From a bacterium (GTDB lineage Bacteria; Actinomycetota; Thermoleophilia; Solirubrobacterales; 70-9): a stretch of DNA of 5,855 nt. A program made the translations under genes and the position numbers. Below the pieces are notes generated by a model that was given only the letters and a program-made list of their open reading frames with translations, did not search any database and was not told the origin of the DNA. How positions within the stretch are numbered: the stretch's first letter is position 1; every line of letters begins with the position of its first letter. The stretch covers positions 1 through 5,855 of the forward strand of contig PKER01000180.1 in assembly GCA_002919115.1 (NCBI GenBank), read 5' to 3'. Shown here one piece after another: positions 1-5,637 of the stretch.

Positions 1-264
1 GGCGAAGCGCTCGTCGACGGTGAAGGTGACCTCGGCGCCGCCGTCGGGGGCGAGCTTGATGTCGGTGATGGTGCCGGCGCCGAGCCCGCCGATCACGACC
101 TCGTTGCCGGTGACGAGCTGGCTCGCGTTCTCGAGCTCGGCGGTGACCTCGTAGGAGTCCTCCGAACGCGCGAGCAGCACGACGACCGCCACCGTCGCGA
201 TCGCGACGATGAGAACGGCTCCGATGCGGGCCAACGCCGCCGAGCCTCTCACTGTGCTCCGCAC
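1..264 (-). CDS. MCE/MlaD-family lipid transport protein, N-terminal 88 residues (partial)
   Basis: Translating the minus strand from a GTG at 262-264 gives 88 residues that run off the left edge. Residues about 12-32 form one hydrophobic membrane anchor after a short basic N-terminus. From about Y38 the start of an MCE domain follows: YEVTAELENASQLVTGNEV, then a Gly-rich IGGLGAGTITDI segment and a VTFTVDERF strand. This is the usual pattern of MlaD/Mce subunits, which are anchored in the membrane and form hexameric rings carrying lipids for an ABC-type (MlaE/MlaF-like) importer. The start is chosen for an AGGGG at 273-277, 8 nt upstream. A second in-frame GTG at 250-252 has GGAG 4 nt upstream and is possible. 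A strong promoter lies at 310-339, so this may be the first gene of its transcript. Which lipid it carries cannot be told. The family call is confident; the remaining domains lie outside the window. Confidence 0.85.
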   Translation of the reverse strand, partial: MRSTVRGSAALARIGAVLIVAIATVAVVVLLARSEDSYEVTAELENASQLVTGNEVVIGGLGAGTITDIKLAPDGGAEVTFTVDERFA

Positions 265-309
265 CTGTTCATCCCCTAACCACGAGCCACCCGCGAGGCT
301 CGCCCGGCG

Positions 310-339
310 AACGTACCAAGGGCTGCGAAAAGGTGTCAA
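310..339 (-). promoter_or_regulatory. Sigma-70-type promoter for the MCE gene
   Basis: Read on the minus strand, a consensus -35 TTGACA (334-339) is followed by an 18-bp spacer and a -10 TACGTT (310-315) that fits actinobacterial TANNNT. Transcription would start near 303-304, giving a leader of about 40 nt before the GTG at 264. The match is exact in the -35, which is rare by chance in such GC-rich DNA. Seen in sequence; activity is inferred. Confidence 0.7.
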
Positions 340-359
340 AGGACAACCGCAGCGCCGAA

Positions 360-377
360 ACCGCTTGATCATGCGGT
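360..377. promoter_or_regulatory. 18-bp near-perfect dyad, possible operator
   Basis: The 18-mer ACCGCTTGATCATGCGGT is its own reverse complement except for one mismatched base pair, and it is centred on TGATCA. It lies 20 bp upstream of the -35 of the MCE promoter and about 90 bp upstream of the candidate plus-strand -10. That position suits an activator or a regulator shared by the divergent genes. It does not resemble the mycobacterial KstR site. The regulator is unknown. Confidence 0.4.
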
Positions 378-465
378 CTCGCCCCCGGCTTTCTTGAGTT
401 CTCGTTAAGACGCCCGGGGGGTCCGCCCAAACGCCCAACCGGCGCACCGGGACCCCGCTTTCGGC

Positions 466-471
466 TACGTT
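466..471 (+). promoter_or_regulatory. Candidate -10 element (TACGTT) for the beta-helix gene
   Basis: TACGTT fits the TANNNT -10 pattern and shares the 9-mer TACGTTCGC with the -10 region of the divergent MCE promoter. Transcription would begin near 478, giving a leader of about 30 nt before the TTG at 509. No convincing -35 is seen 16-18 bp upstream, so this is a weak call. Confidence 0.3.
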
Positions 472-493
472 CGCGGCGGTTAGTGGGGTACGA

Positions 494-500
494 AGAAAGG
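494..500 (+). promoter_or_regulatory. Ribosome binding site deciding the TTG start
   Basis: AGAAAGG lies 8 nt upstream of the TTG at 509-511. It supports that uncommon start, and the resulting protein begins directly with an n-region, h-region and AxA-type signal peptide. The nearer GGGAG at 504-508 abuts the start codon and is too close to act. Confidence 0.6.
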
Positions 501-508
501 TCCGGGAG

Positions 509-2575
509 TTGAGAGGTTCGGGCGCTCGCCGCTTGCTCGTCAGTACGTTCGTCGCGCTGCTCGCCGCCGGCGCCGTCGCGGTGCCGGCGCTCGCACACTT
601 GGAGCGGCCGTCCTATTGGCCGGATCCGCGGCCCGACCACTCCGTCAAGCCGCCCGCCGGCGGCAAGGTCCCCGAGGCGCGCTCGCTGGCCTCGGCCGTG
701 ACCGGCGCGGGGCCGGGCAAGGTCCGGGTGGTCTGCAAGGGCAAGGGCGGCAGGCTCTCGCTGCGGCTGGCCGAGCGCTCGATCCGCCGGGCGCGCACCA
801 AGGGCTTCCGGCTGCGGCCGAGCCAGCCCAAGATCCGGTACTCGGCGAAGCGCGCGAAGCGCATGCTGCGCATCAACCGGGCGCTGGCCAAGAAGTGCCG
901 GTTCCACTCGGTGCAGGCGGCGGTGAACGCGTCCGGCAACAACGACCGGGTCGTGATCATGCCCGGCCGCTACACGGAGCCGCGCTCACGCAAGGCCCCG
1001 ACCAACGACCCGAAGTGCACGCCGTCGCTGCTGCAGGCTGACTCGAGCGGCGCGCTCGCGCCGAGCTACGAGTACCAGGCGACCTGCCCGAACGACCAGA
1101 ACCTGGTCTACGTGCAGGGGCGCGCCGTGAAGGGCGACCCGCTCCCCTACCCGCGCGCCGACCGCCACGGCATCCCCGAGCAGGAGCTCGGGCGCTGCGT
1201 GCGCTGCAACCTGCAGATCGAGGGCTCGGGGCCGCGGCCCGAGGACGTGATCATCGACGCGGGCTTCGGCTACGACAACCCCAAGCGCCCCGAGGCGAAG
1301 CCCGCCGGCTACGCGAAGCACGTCGTGCTGCGCACGGACCGCTCCGACGGGTTCGTCGGGCGCAACTTCCTGCTGCGCGGCGCGCTCGAGCACGGCTTCT
1401 ACACCGAGGAGACCGACGGGGTCCTGCTCGACAAGGTCAAGTTCTACTGGGCCGCCGACTACGGGCACCTGAGCTTCACGACCGACCACAACGTGGTCCA
1501 GAACTGCGAGGGCATGGGCGCCGGCGACTCGGTCGTCTACCCGGGCGCGGCCCCTGAGACCGGCGAGCAGGTGCGCCTGGACTTCTACGGCGAGTCGCGG
1601 ATCAACACGGTCATCCGCCGGTGCGACCTGCGCGGGTCGACCCTCGGCTACTCGGGCTCGATGGGCAACGCGGTGCGGCTCACCCGCAACCACATCTACG
1701 GCAACACGGCGGGGATCTCGAGCGACACGCTGTCGGCCCCGGGGCACCCCGGCTACCCGGCGGACAGCATGGTCATCGACCACAACTACATCTACTCGAA
1801 CAACCTCAACCTCTACCGCCCGGACCCGCCGGTGGAGCCGCTGGTGCCGATGCCGATCGGCAGCGGGATCGTGTGGCCCGGCATGAACAACGGCGAGGTC
1901 CACCACAACTGGATCTTCGACAACTGGCGCCACGGCACCGTGCTGATGGCCGTGCCGGACCTGGTCGCGGGCCAGCCCGAGGGCTCGATCAACCCCGGTT
2001 CCTCGTGCGAGGGCACGATCAGCTCACTGCTCGCGATGACCTCGTGCGGCAACCGCTACCACCACAACCGCATGGGCCAGGTGCCGCCCGGCTTCCGCTG
2101 GCCGAAGAAGGTCAAGGCGTTCGGCAACGTCACCGGGCCGCGCAACGCGAAGTCGCTGCCCAACGGCGTGGACTTCTGGTGGGACGAGTTCATCGGCAAC
2201 GTCGGAAACTGCTGGTACAGCAACACCGGCTGGGACGGCACCTCGGCGACCGTGACCGGCCCCGGTCTGGGCCTGCCGCCCGACGCGCTGCCCAAGGACT
2301 GCAGCCCGCTGCTCAGCATCGGGCTCGGCGACGTGATCAAGGAGGCGGTCCTGCTCGACTGCGCCATGTGGTCGCGCGGCGAGACCGGCGCCGATCACCC
2401 GCTCTGCTACTGGTTCGACATGCCCCCGCAGCCGCACACGCCGCAGGCTCGCCGCGAGCAGCGCGCGTGGCTCCGCAGCGCGCGGGAGTGGGCCCGCAGC
2501 GAGGAGGCGCAGAAGCTCCAGGAGAGGCTCGATGAAGCGGGCTCAACGCCGGAGGCATTCGCCAACCGCCCTTAG
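509..2575 (+). CDS. Secreted right-handed parallel beta-helix protein
   Basis: The 688-residue product begins at TTG. Residues 1-29 form a Sec signal peptide: basic GARR, a hydrophobic core, then PALA before H30, so the protein is exported. Residues about 30-130 are basic and proline-rich. At about 132-155 a motif typical of pectate-lyase-fold proteins appears (HSVQAAVNASGNNDRVVIMP then GRYTEP). Repeating short strands follow to about residue 560, with Asn-ladder turns such as HNYIYSNN, HHNWIFDN (from H465) and YHHNRMG (from Y517). A CVRC pair occurs at C230 and C233, and several more cysteines could form disulfides or bind metal. From about residue 643 the tail is a charged, predicted helical stretch rich in Arg, Glu and Ala. 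Related folds include polysaccharide lyases, NosD-like proteins and surface adhesins. No lyase catalytic set was recognised, so the substrate is unknown. It is probably first in an operon with the lipoprotein and oxidoreductase downstream. Confidence 0.85.
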   Translation: MRGSGARRLLVSTFVALLAAGAVAVPALAHLERPSYWPDPRPDHSVKPPAGGKVPEARSLASAVTGAGPGKVRVVCKGKGGRLSLRLAERSIRRARTKGFRLRPSQPKIRYSAKRAKRMLRINRALAKKCRFHSVQAAVNASGNNDRVVIMPGRYTEPRSRKAPTNDPKCTPSLLQADSSGALAPSYEYQATCPNDQNLVYVQGRAVKGDPLPYPRADRHGIPEQELGRCVRCNLQIEGSGPRPEDVIIDAGFGYDNPKRPEAKPAGYAKHVVLRTDRSDGFVGRNFLLRGALEHGFYTEETDGVLLDKVKFYWAADYGHLSFTTDHNVVQNCEGMGAGDSVVYPGAAPETGEQVRLDFYGESRINTVIRRCDLRGSTLGYSGSMGNAVRLTRNHIYGNTAGISSDTLSAPGHPGYPADSMVIDHNYIYSNNLNLYRPDPPVEPLVPMPIGSGIVWPGMNNGEVHHNWIFDNWRHGTVLMAVPDLVAGQPEGSINPGSSCEGTISSLLAMTSCGNRYHHNRMGQVPPGFRWPKKVKAFGNVTGPRNAKSLPNGVDFWWDEFIGNVGNCWYSNTGWDGTSATVTGPGLGLPPDALPKDCSPLLSIGLGDVIKEAVLLDCAMWSRGETGADHPLCYWFDMPPQPHTPQARREQRAWLRSAREWARSEEAQKLQERLDEAGSTPEAFANRP
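2520..2524 (+). promoter_or_regulatory. Shine-Dalgarno for the overlapping lipoprotein ORF
   Basis: AGGAG inside the last codons of the beta-helix gene is 7 nt from ATG 2532. It is the only good ribosome site near the lipoprotein ORF and implies translational coupling by a 44-nt overlap. Against it, this start gives an unusually long 53-residue stretch before the lipobox cysteine. Confidence 0.5.
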
Positions 2576-2996
2576 GCACGGGCGCGCGCCGGCCCCCCGC
2601 GCGCCACCACGAGTGAGGCGGATTTGTTCGGCTATATCGCACAAATCCGCCTCACTCGTGGTGGCGGGGGCGCTTGTGGCGCTCGCCGGGTGCGGATCGG
2701 GCGACGGCGGCGACGCGCGCGAGGCCAAGCCGCTCGGGCAGGAGCGCGCGGGCTCGGTAGCCCCGCTTGTCCAGTGCCGCGACTGGGTCAAGGGCAACGA
2801 GGCCGAGAAGCTTGCCACGGTCGAGGAGATCCGCCGGCAGATCAACCTCGAGGACGGGCCGGTCAAGGCGCCGCCGCTCACCGATGAGGAGGCGATGTCG
2901 GTGTTCGACAACGCGTGCTCGGAGAGCTTCGCGGCGGGCTTCCGGCTGTACGTGCTGTATGCGCGGGCGGTCGGGTTCGCGCCCCTGACCCGCTAG
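2532..2996 (+). CDS. Small lipoprotein with a two-cysteine mature domain, unknown function
   Basis: From ATG 2532 the ORF is 154 residues. A hydrophobic stretch LVVAGALVALAGC ends in a lipobox (LAGC, C54) followed by a Gly/Asp linker, so the mature protein (about 101 residues) should be lipid-anchored outside the membrane. The mature part has a CRDW motif at C82 and an FDNAC motif at C129, flanking a charged helical region. The paired cysteines recall HdeA-like small periplasmic helical proteins, but this is only a resemblance. Two starts compete. ATG 2532 has a good AGGAG but adds an Arg-rich leader overlapping the upstream gene. GTG 2613 gives a normal 26-residue lipoprotein signal beginning MRRICSAIS, but has no ribosome site and lies inside the left arm of the 26-bp inverted repeat. 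The signal-peptide codons over that repeat end unusually often in A or T (att, tgt, ata, aaa, tca), unlike the rest of the gene. The stop is 9 nt before the oxidoreductase. Confidence 0.7.
   Translation: MKRAQRRRHSPTALRHGRAPAPRAPPRVRRICSAISHKSASLVVAGALVALAGCGSGDGGDAREAKPLGQERAGSVAPLVQCRDWVKGNEAEKLATVEEIRRQINLEDGPVKAPPLTDEEAMSVFDNACSESFAAGFRLYVLYARAVGFAPLTR
2602..2666. repeat. Perfect 26-bp inverted repeat with 13-nt loop
   Basis: Positions 2602-2627 are the exact reverse complement of 2641-2666, separated by TCGGCTATATCGC. The arm begins CGCCACCACGAGTGAGG and ends CGGATTTGT. A further partial pairing (CG/CG) could shorten the loop. There is no T-tract on either side, so it is not a standard intrinsic terminator. 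The arms and loop are clearly less GC-rich than their surroundings. A second short dyad (GGCGCGCG 2581-2588 / CGCGCGCC 2598-2605) overlaps the left arm just after the beta-helix stop. Possible identities are a repetitive extragenic palindrome or MITE-like insertion, an mRNA processing or stability hairpin between the two genes, or a structure masking the GTG 2613 start. The pairing is seen; the role is inferred. Confidence 0.9.
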
Positions 2997-2999
2997 AGT
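2994..2999 (+). promoter_or_regulatory. Candidate leaderless -10 (TAGAGT) for the GMC oxidoreductase
   Basis: TAGAGT fits TANNNT and ends 6 nt before GTG 3006, so the predicted transcription start is the G of the start codon. This is the known geometry of leaderless promoters in actinobacteria. It overlaps the TAG stop of the lipoprotein (2994-2996). No convincing Shine-Dalgarno precedes GTG 3006, which supports leaderless or coupled initiation. No clear -35 is seen. Confidence 0.45.
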
Positions 3000-3005
3000 C
3001 GCGGT

Positions 3006-4682
3006 GTGACTGACACCGTGTCAGCACAGCCCTACGACTACGACTGGGTGGTCATCGGCTCGGGCTTCGGCGGGTCGGTCTCCGCCCTGCGCCTCGCCGA
3101 GAAGGGCTACTCGGTGGGCGTGATCGAGAGCGGGCGCCGCTACGAGGACGAGGACTTCGCCAAGTCCACCTGGCAGCTCCGCCGCTACTACTGGATGCCG
3201 AAGATCGGGCTCCGCGGGATCTTCCGCATGACGCCCTTCAAGGACGTCTTCATCGTCTCGGGCAGCGGCGTGGGCGGCGGCAGCCTGGGCTACGCGAACA
3301 CGCTCTACCGCGCGCGCCCGGCCTTCTTCGAGCACCCGCAGTGGGCGGGCCTCGTCGAGGACTGGGAGCGCGAGCTCACCGAGCACTACGACACGGCCGA
3401 GCGGATGCTGGGCGTGACCACCTACGAGGGCCGCGGGCCGGCCGACGAGCTCCTGCACGAGTTCGCCGAGGAGCTCGGCGTCGGCGACACCTGGACCAAC
3501 ACCCGCGTCGGGGTCTTCTTCGGCCCCGAGGGCGAGGAGGTCGACGACCCCTACTTCGGCGGCGAGGGGCCGCGCCGGACCGGCTGCGTGCGCTGCGGCC
3601 AGTGCATGGTCGGCTGCCGCTACGGGGCCAAGAACACGCTGCGCAAGAACTACCTGTGGTTCGCCGAGAAGCTGGGCGTGCGCATCGAGTCCGAGCGCAC
3701 CGTGGTCGACATCAGGCCGCTCGGCGGCCCCGACGGCGCCGACGGGTACGAGCTCGTCACCGAGCGCTCCGGCGCCTGGTTCCGCAAGCAGCGCCGCGTG
3801 GTCCGCGCCCGCGGGGTCGTGATCGCGGCGGGCCCGCTCGGCACGAACAAGCTGCTGCGCGACTGCAAGCAGTCGGGCTCGCTGCCGCGGATCTCCGACC
3901 GCCTCGGGCACCTGGTGCGCACGAACAGCGAGTCGATCCTCGCGGTGACCGCCCCCGACGACGAGCGCGACTTCACCAAGACAGTCGCGATCACCTCGAG
4001 CATCTACCCCGACCCGGACACGCACATCGAGGTCGTGACCTACGGGGGCGGGGGCGACTCGATGAGCATCCTGTTCACGCTGCTCACCGGCAAGGGGACG
4101 CGGCTCACGCGCCCGGTGCTGTGGCTCGGCCAGGTGCTGCGCCACCCGCTCAGGTTCCTGCGCGGCCTGTGGCCGTTCGGCTGGTCGCGGCGCACGGTGA
4201 TCCTGCTGGTCATGCAGTCGCTGGACAACGCCCTGCGGCTCGTGCCGAAGCGGCGCTGGTTCGGGCTCAGCAAGCGCGTGCGCCTGCAGACCGAGCAGGA
4301 CCCCGAGCGGCCCAACCCCACCTTCATCCCCGTCGCCAACCAGGCCGCCGAGTGGTTCGCCGAGCGCCTCGGCGGGGTCGCGCAGAGCGGGATCACCGAG
4401 GCGATCCTGAACATCCCGAGCACCGCCCACATCCTGGGCGGCGCGGTGATCGGCGCCGACCCCGAGACCGGCGTGATCGACGCGCAGCATCGGGTCTTCG
4501 GCTACCGCAACATGCTGGTCTGCGACGGCTCGGCAGTGCCCGCCAACCCGGGCGTGAACCCGTCGCTCACGATCACCGCGATGGCCGAGCGCGCGATGGC
4601 GCACATCCCCCCGAAGGAGGGCGCCAAGGTGCGCGAGCTGCCCCCGATGGTGCGCGCCGCGGGCGCGCGCGTCGCCCCGTAG
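3006..4682 (+). CDS. FAD-dependent GMC oxidoreductase, ChoD/cholesterol oxidase-like
   Basis: The 558-residue product closely follows the layout of mycobacterial ChoD (about 578 residues as recalled), including shared phrases such as IGSGFGGSVSALRLAEKGY and VGVFFGP. The N-terminal FAD-binding fold has GSGFGG at 18-23 and an acidic residue E41 ending the second strand for ribose binding. GSGVGGGSLGYANTLY at 86-101 is the second GMC signature region. Cysteines 194, 197, 200 and 204 form a CxxCxxCxxxC motif, as in ChoD relatives. The C-terminal GMC domain has STAHILGGAVIG with H475 and NPGVNPSLTI with N518, the probable active-site His/Asn pair. There is no signal peptide, so it is cytoplasmic or membrane-associated. 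Expected chemistry is oxidation of a sterol-like or other secondary alcohol with FAD, possibly releasing H2O2; the true substrate is unknown. It starts 9 nt after the lipoprotein stop, either in an operon or from its own leaderless promoter. ChoD is used here as a family name, so no gene symbol is assigned. Confidence 0.88.
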   Translation: MTDTVSAQPYDYDWVVIGSGFGGSVSALRLAEKGYSVGVIESGRRYEDEDFAKSTWQLRRYYWMPKIGLRGIFRMTPFKDVFIVSGSGVGGGSLGYANTLYRARPAFFEHPQWAGLVEDWERELTEHYDTAERMLGVTTYEGRGPADELLHEFAEELGVGDTWTNTRVGVFFGPEGEEVDDPYFGGEGPRRTGCVRCGQCMVGCRYGAKNTLRKNYLWFAEKLGVRIESERTVVDIRPLGGPDGADGYELVTERSGAWFRKQRRVVRARGVVIAAGPLGTNKLLRDCKQSGSLPRISDRLGHLVRTNSESILAVTAPDDERDFTKTVAITSSIYPDPDTHIEVVTYGGGGDSMSILFTLLTGKGTRLTRPVLWLGQVLRHPLRFLRGLWPFGWSRRTVILLVMQSLDNALRLVPKRRWFGLSKRVRLQTEQDPERPNPTFIPVANQAAEWFAERLGGVAQSGITEAILNIPSTAHILGGAVIGADPETGVIDAQHRVFGYRNMLVCDGSAVPANPGVNPSLTITAMAERAMAHIPPKEGAKVRELPPMVRAAGARVAP

Positions 4683-4693
4683 GCGCCGTCCTT

Positions 4694-4715
4694 CGCCCCG
4701 ACGAAAAACGGGGCG
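4694..4715 (+). terminator. Weak hairpin after the GMC oxidoreductase
   Basis: CGCCCCG (4694-4700) pairs with CGGGGCG (4709-4715) around an A-rich 8-nt loop, 12 nt after the oxidoreductase stop. No T-run follows on the plus strand, so any terminator role is uncertain. Confidence 0.35.
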
Positions 4716-4734
4716 CCCCGCGCGGGACGCCCCG
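4704..4734 (-). terminator. Intrinsic terminator of the superoxide dismutase gene
   Basis: On the minus strand CGGGGCG (4728-4734) pairs with CGCCCCG (4709-4715) across a 12-nt GC-rich loop that can pair further, and is followed directly by TTTTT (4708-4704). It lies 34 nt past the dismutase stop. The GC stem plus T-run is the classic Rho-independent form. Confidence 0.75.
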
Positions 4735-4767
4735 GATGGATCAGCTCTTCGCCGTCCGGCGGCGAGC

Positions 4768-5376
4768 TCAGCCCTTCGCCTCGGCGTAGCGGCGGGCGAC
4801 CTCGTCCCAGTTGACGACGTTCCAGAACGCGTCCAGGTAGTCGGGACGGCGGTTCTGGTACTTGAGGTAGTAGGCGTGCTCCCAGACGTCGACGCCGAGC
4901 AGCGGCGTCTGACCCGCGGAGATCGGAGAGTCCTGGTTGGGCGTGGAGACCACGGCGAGGCCGGAGCCGTCCCAGACGAGCCACGCCCAGCCGGAGCCGA
5001 AGCGGTTCACGCCCGCGTTCTTGAACTCCTCCTTGAAGGCCTCGAACGAGCCGAACTTCTCGTTGATCGCGTCGGCGAGCTCGCCGCTCGGCTCGCCGCC
5101 GCCGTCCGGGCTCATGATCTGCCAGAAGAAGGTGTGGTTGGAGTGCCCGCCGGCGTTGTTGCGGACGGCCGTGCGGATGTTCTCCGGCAGGCTGTCGAGG
5201 TTGCGCAGGACCTCGTCGACGTCGCGGTCGGCCCACTCCGTGCCCTCGAGGGCCGCGTTGGCCTTGTCGACGTAGGCCTGGTGGTGCTTATCGTGGTGGA
5301 TCCGCATCGTCTGCTCGTCGATGTGCGGCTCCAGCGCGTCGTAGGGATACGGAAGGTCAGGTACCTCGTAGGGCAT
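4768..5376 (-). CDS. sodA: Manganese-type superoxide dismutase (Fe/Mn family)
   Basis: This 202-residue enzyme is full length for the family and converts superoxide to oxygen and hydrogen peroxide. The N-terminal helical hairpin (about 1-88) carries metal ligand H27 in the IHHDKHH motif and H81 in GGHSNHTFFW. The C-terminal domain carries D163 and H167 in GVDVWEHAYY, completing the His/His/Asp/His site. Y35, in the KHHQAY motif, is the gateway tyrosine. G77 together with Q148 in the NQDSP motif is the Mn-type pattern; Fe enzymes place the active-site Gln in the N-terminal domain. Mn preference is therefore likely, though cambialistic use is not excluded. No signal peptide is present, so it is cytoplasmic. 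ATG 5374-5376 has AAGGAG 7 nt upstream (5384-5389). A TAAGCT at 5416-5421 on the minus strand could be the -10, but no -35 is seen. It is convergent with the oxidoreductase and monocistronic within the window. Confidence 0.97.
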   Translation of the reverse strand: MPYEVPDLPYPYDALEPHIDEQTMRIHHDKHHQAYVDKANAALEGTEWADRDVDEVLRNLDSLPENIRTAVRNNAGGHSNHTFFWQIMSPDGGGEPSGELADAINEKFGSFEAFKEEFKNAGVNRFGSGWAWLVWDGSGLAVVSTPNQDSPISAGQTPLLGVDVWEHAYYLKYQNRRPDYLDAFWNVVNWDEVARRYAEAKG

Positions 5377-5637
5377 CTATGCGCTCCTTGGGTCTGTGGG
5401 GTTCCGCTTTAAGCCAGCTTATTCGGCCGCGCGGTGCGGCGGGGCGGCCGCTGACCAGGGCCTACGCGCTGACGTGCTCGCGCGCTGCGCGGCGCGGCGC
5501 GTCGGGCTGGGAAAGCGTGAAGGAACCTTCCGCCGTCCAATGCCCTGCACCGCGCCGGGCGCGTCCATCGTGGACGGGCGGCGCCGCCGTACGCACGAGC
5601 AGAGCCCGAGGTTGGACGATGGCGCGTGAGACGCACG
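5377..5637. other. Non-coding region between sodA and the antitoxin remnant
   Basis: I see no convincing gene here. It holds the dismutase leader and several short dyads: GGCCGC/GCGGCC (5425-5430 / 5444-5449), GAAGG-AA-CCTTC (5519-5530) and CGTCCA-TCG-TGGACG (5562-5576). CGTCCAA (5534-5540) and TTGGACG (5612-5618) form a wider-spaced inverted pair. None has a T-run. A 77-codon reading at 5396-5629 has no family resemblance and an Arg/Ala-rich composition typical of chance. Confidence 0.5.

Noticed and set aside
194..204. Possible regulatory repeat in the CGTCGCGATCGCGACG stretch near the MCE start
   Set aside because: The TCGCGATCGCGA palindrome is within the codons for the MCE membrane anchor (Ile-Val-Ala-Ile-Ala) and is explained by codon use.
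986..1933. 315-codon open frame antisense to the beta-helix gene
   Set aside because: Repetitive Val/Arg/Asp/Ala composition and no recognisable motif; explained as a codon-bias shadow of the plus-strand gene.
3021..4604. 527-codon open frame antisense to the GMC oxidoreductase
   Set aside because: It lies wholly opposite a gene with clear family motifs. Its His/Ala/Val/Arg-rich composition is the normal mirror of high-GC coding sequence, and no domain is recognisable.
3341..4789. 482-codon plus-strand frame overlapping the oxidoreductase
   Set aside because: It is extremely Arg/Ala/Pro-rich, begins mid-gene and lies almost entirely inside the ChoD-like frame, so it is an out-of-frame shadow.
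5425..5449. GGCCGC/GCGGCC dyad upstream of the dismutase as a regulatory hairpin
   Set aside because: Six-base GC-only dyads are expected by chance in such GC-rich DNA, and there is no T-run or conserved context.
5396..5629. 77-codon plus-strand frame starting at GTG beside the dismutase promoter
   Set aside because: No ribosome site, no family resemblance, and it would begin within the dismutase leader region on the other strand.
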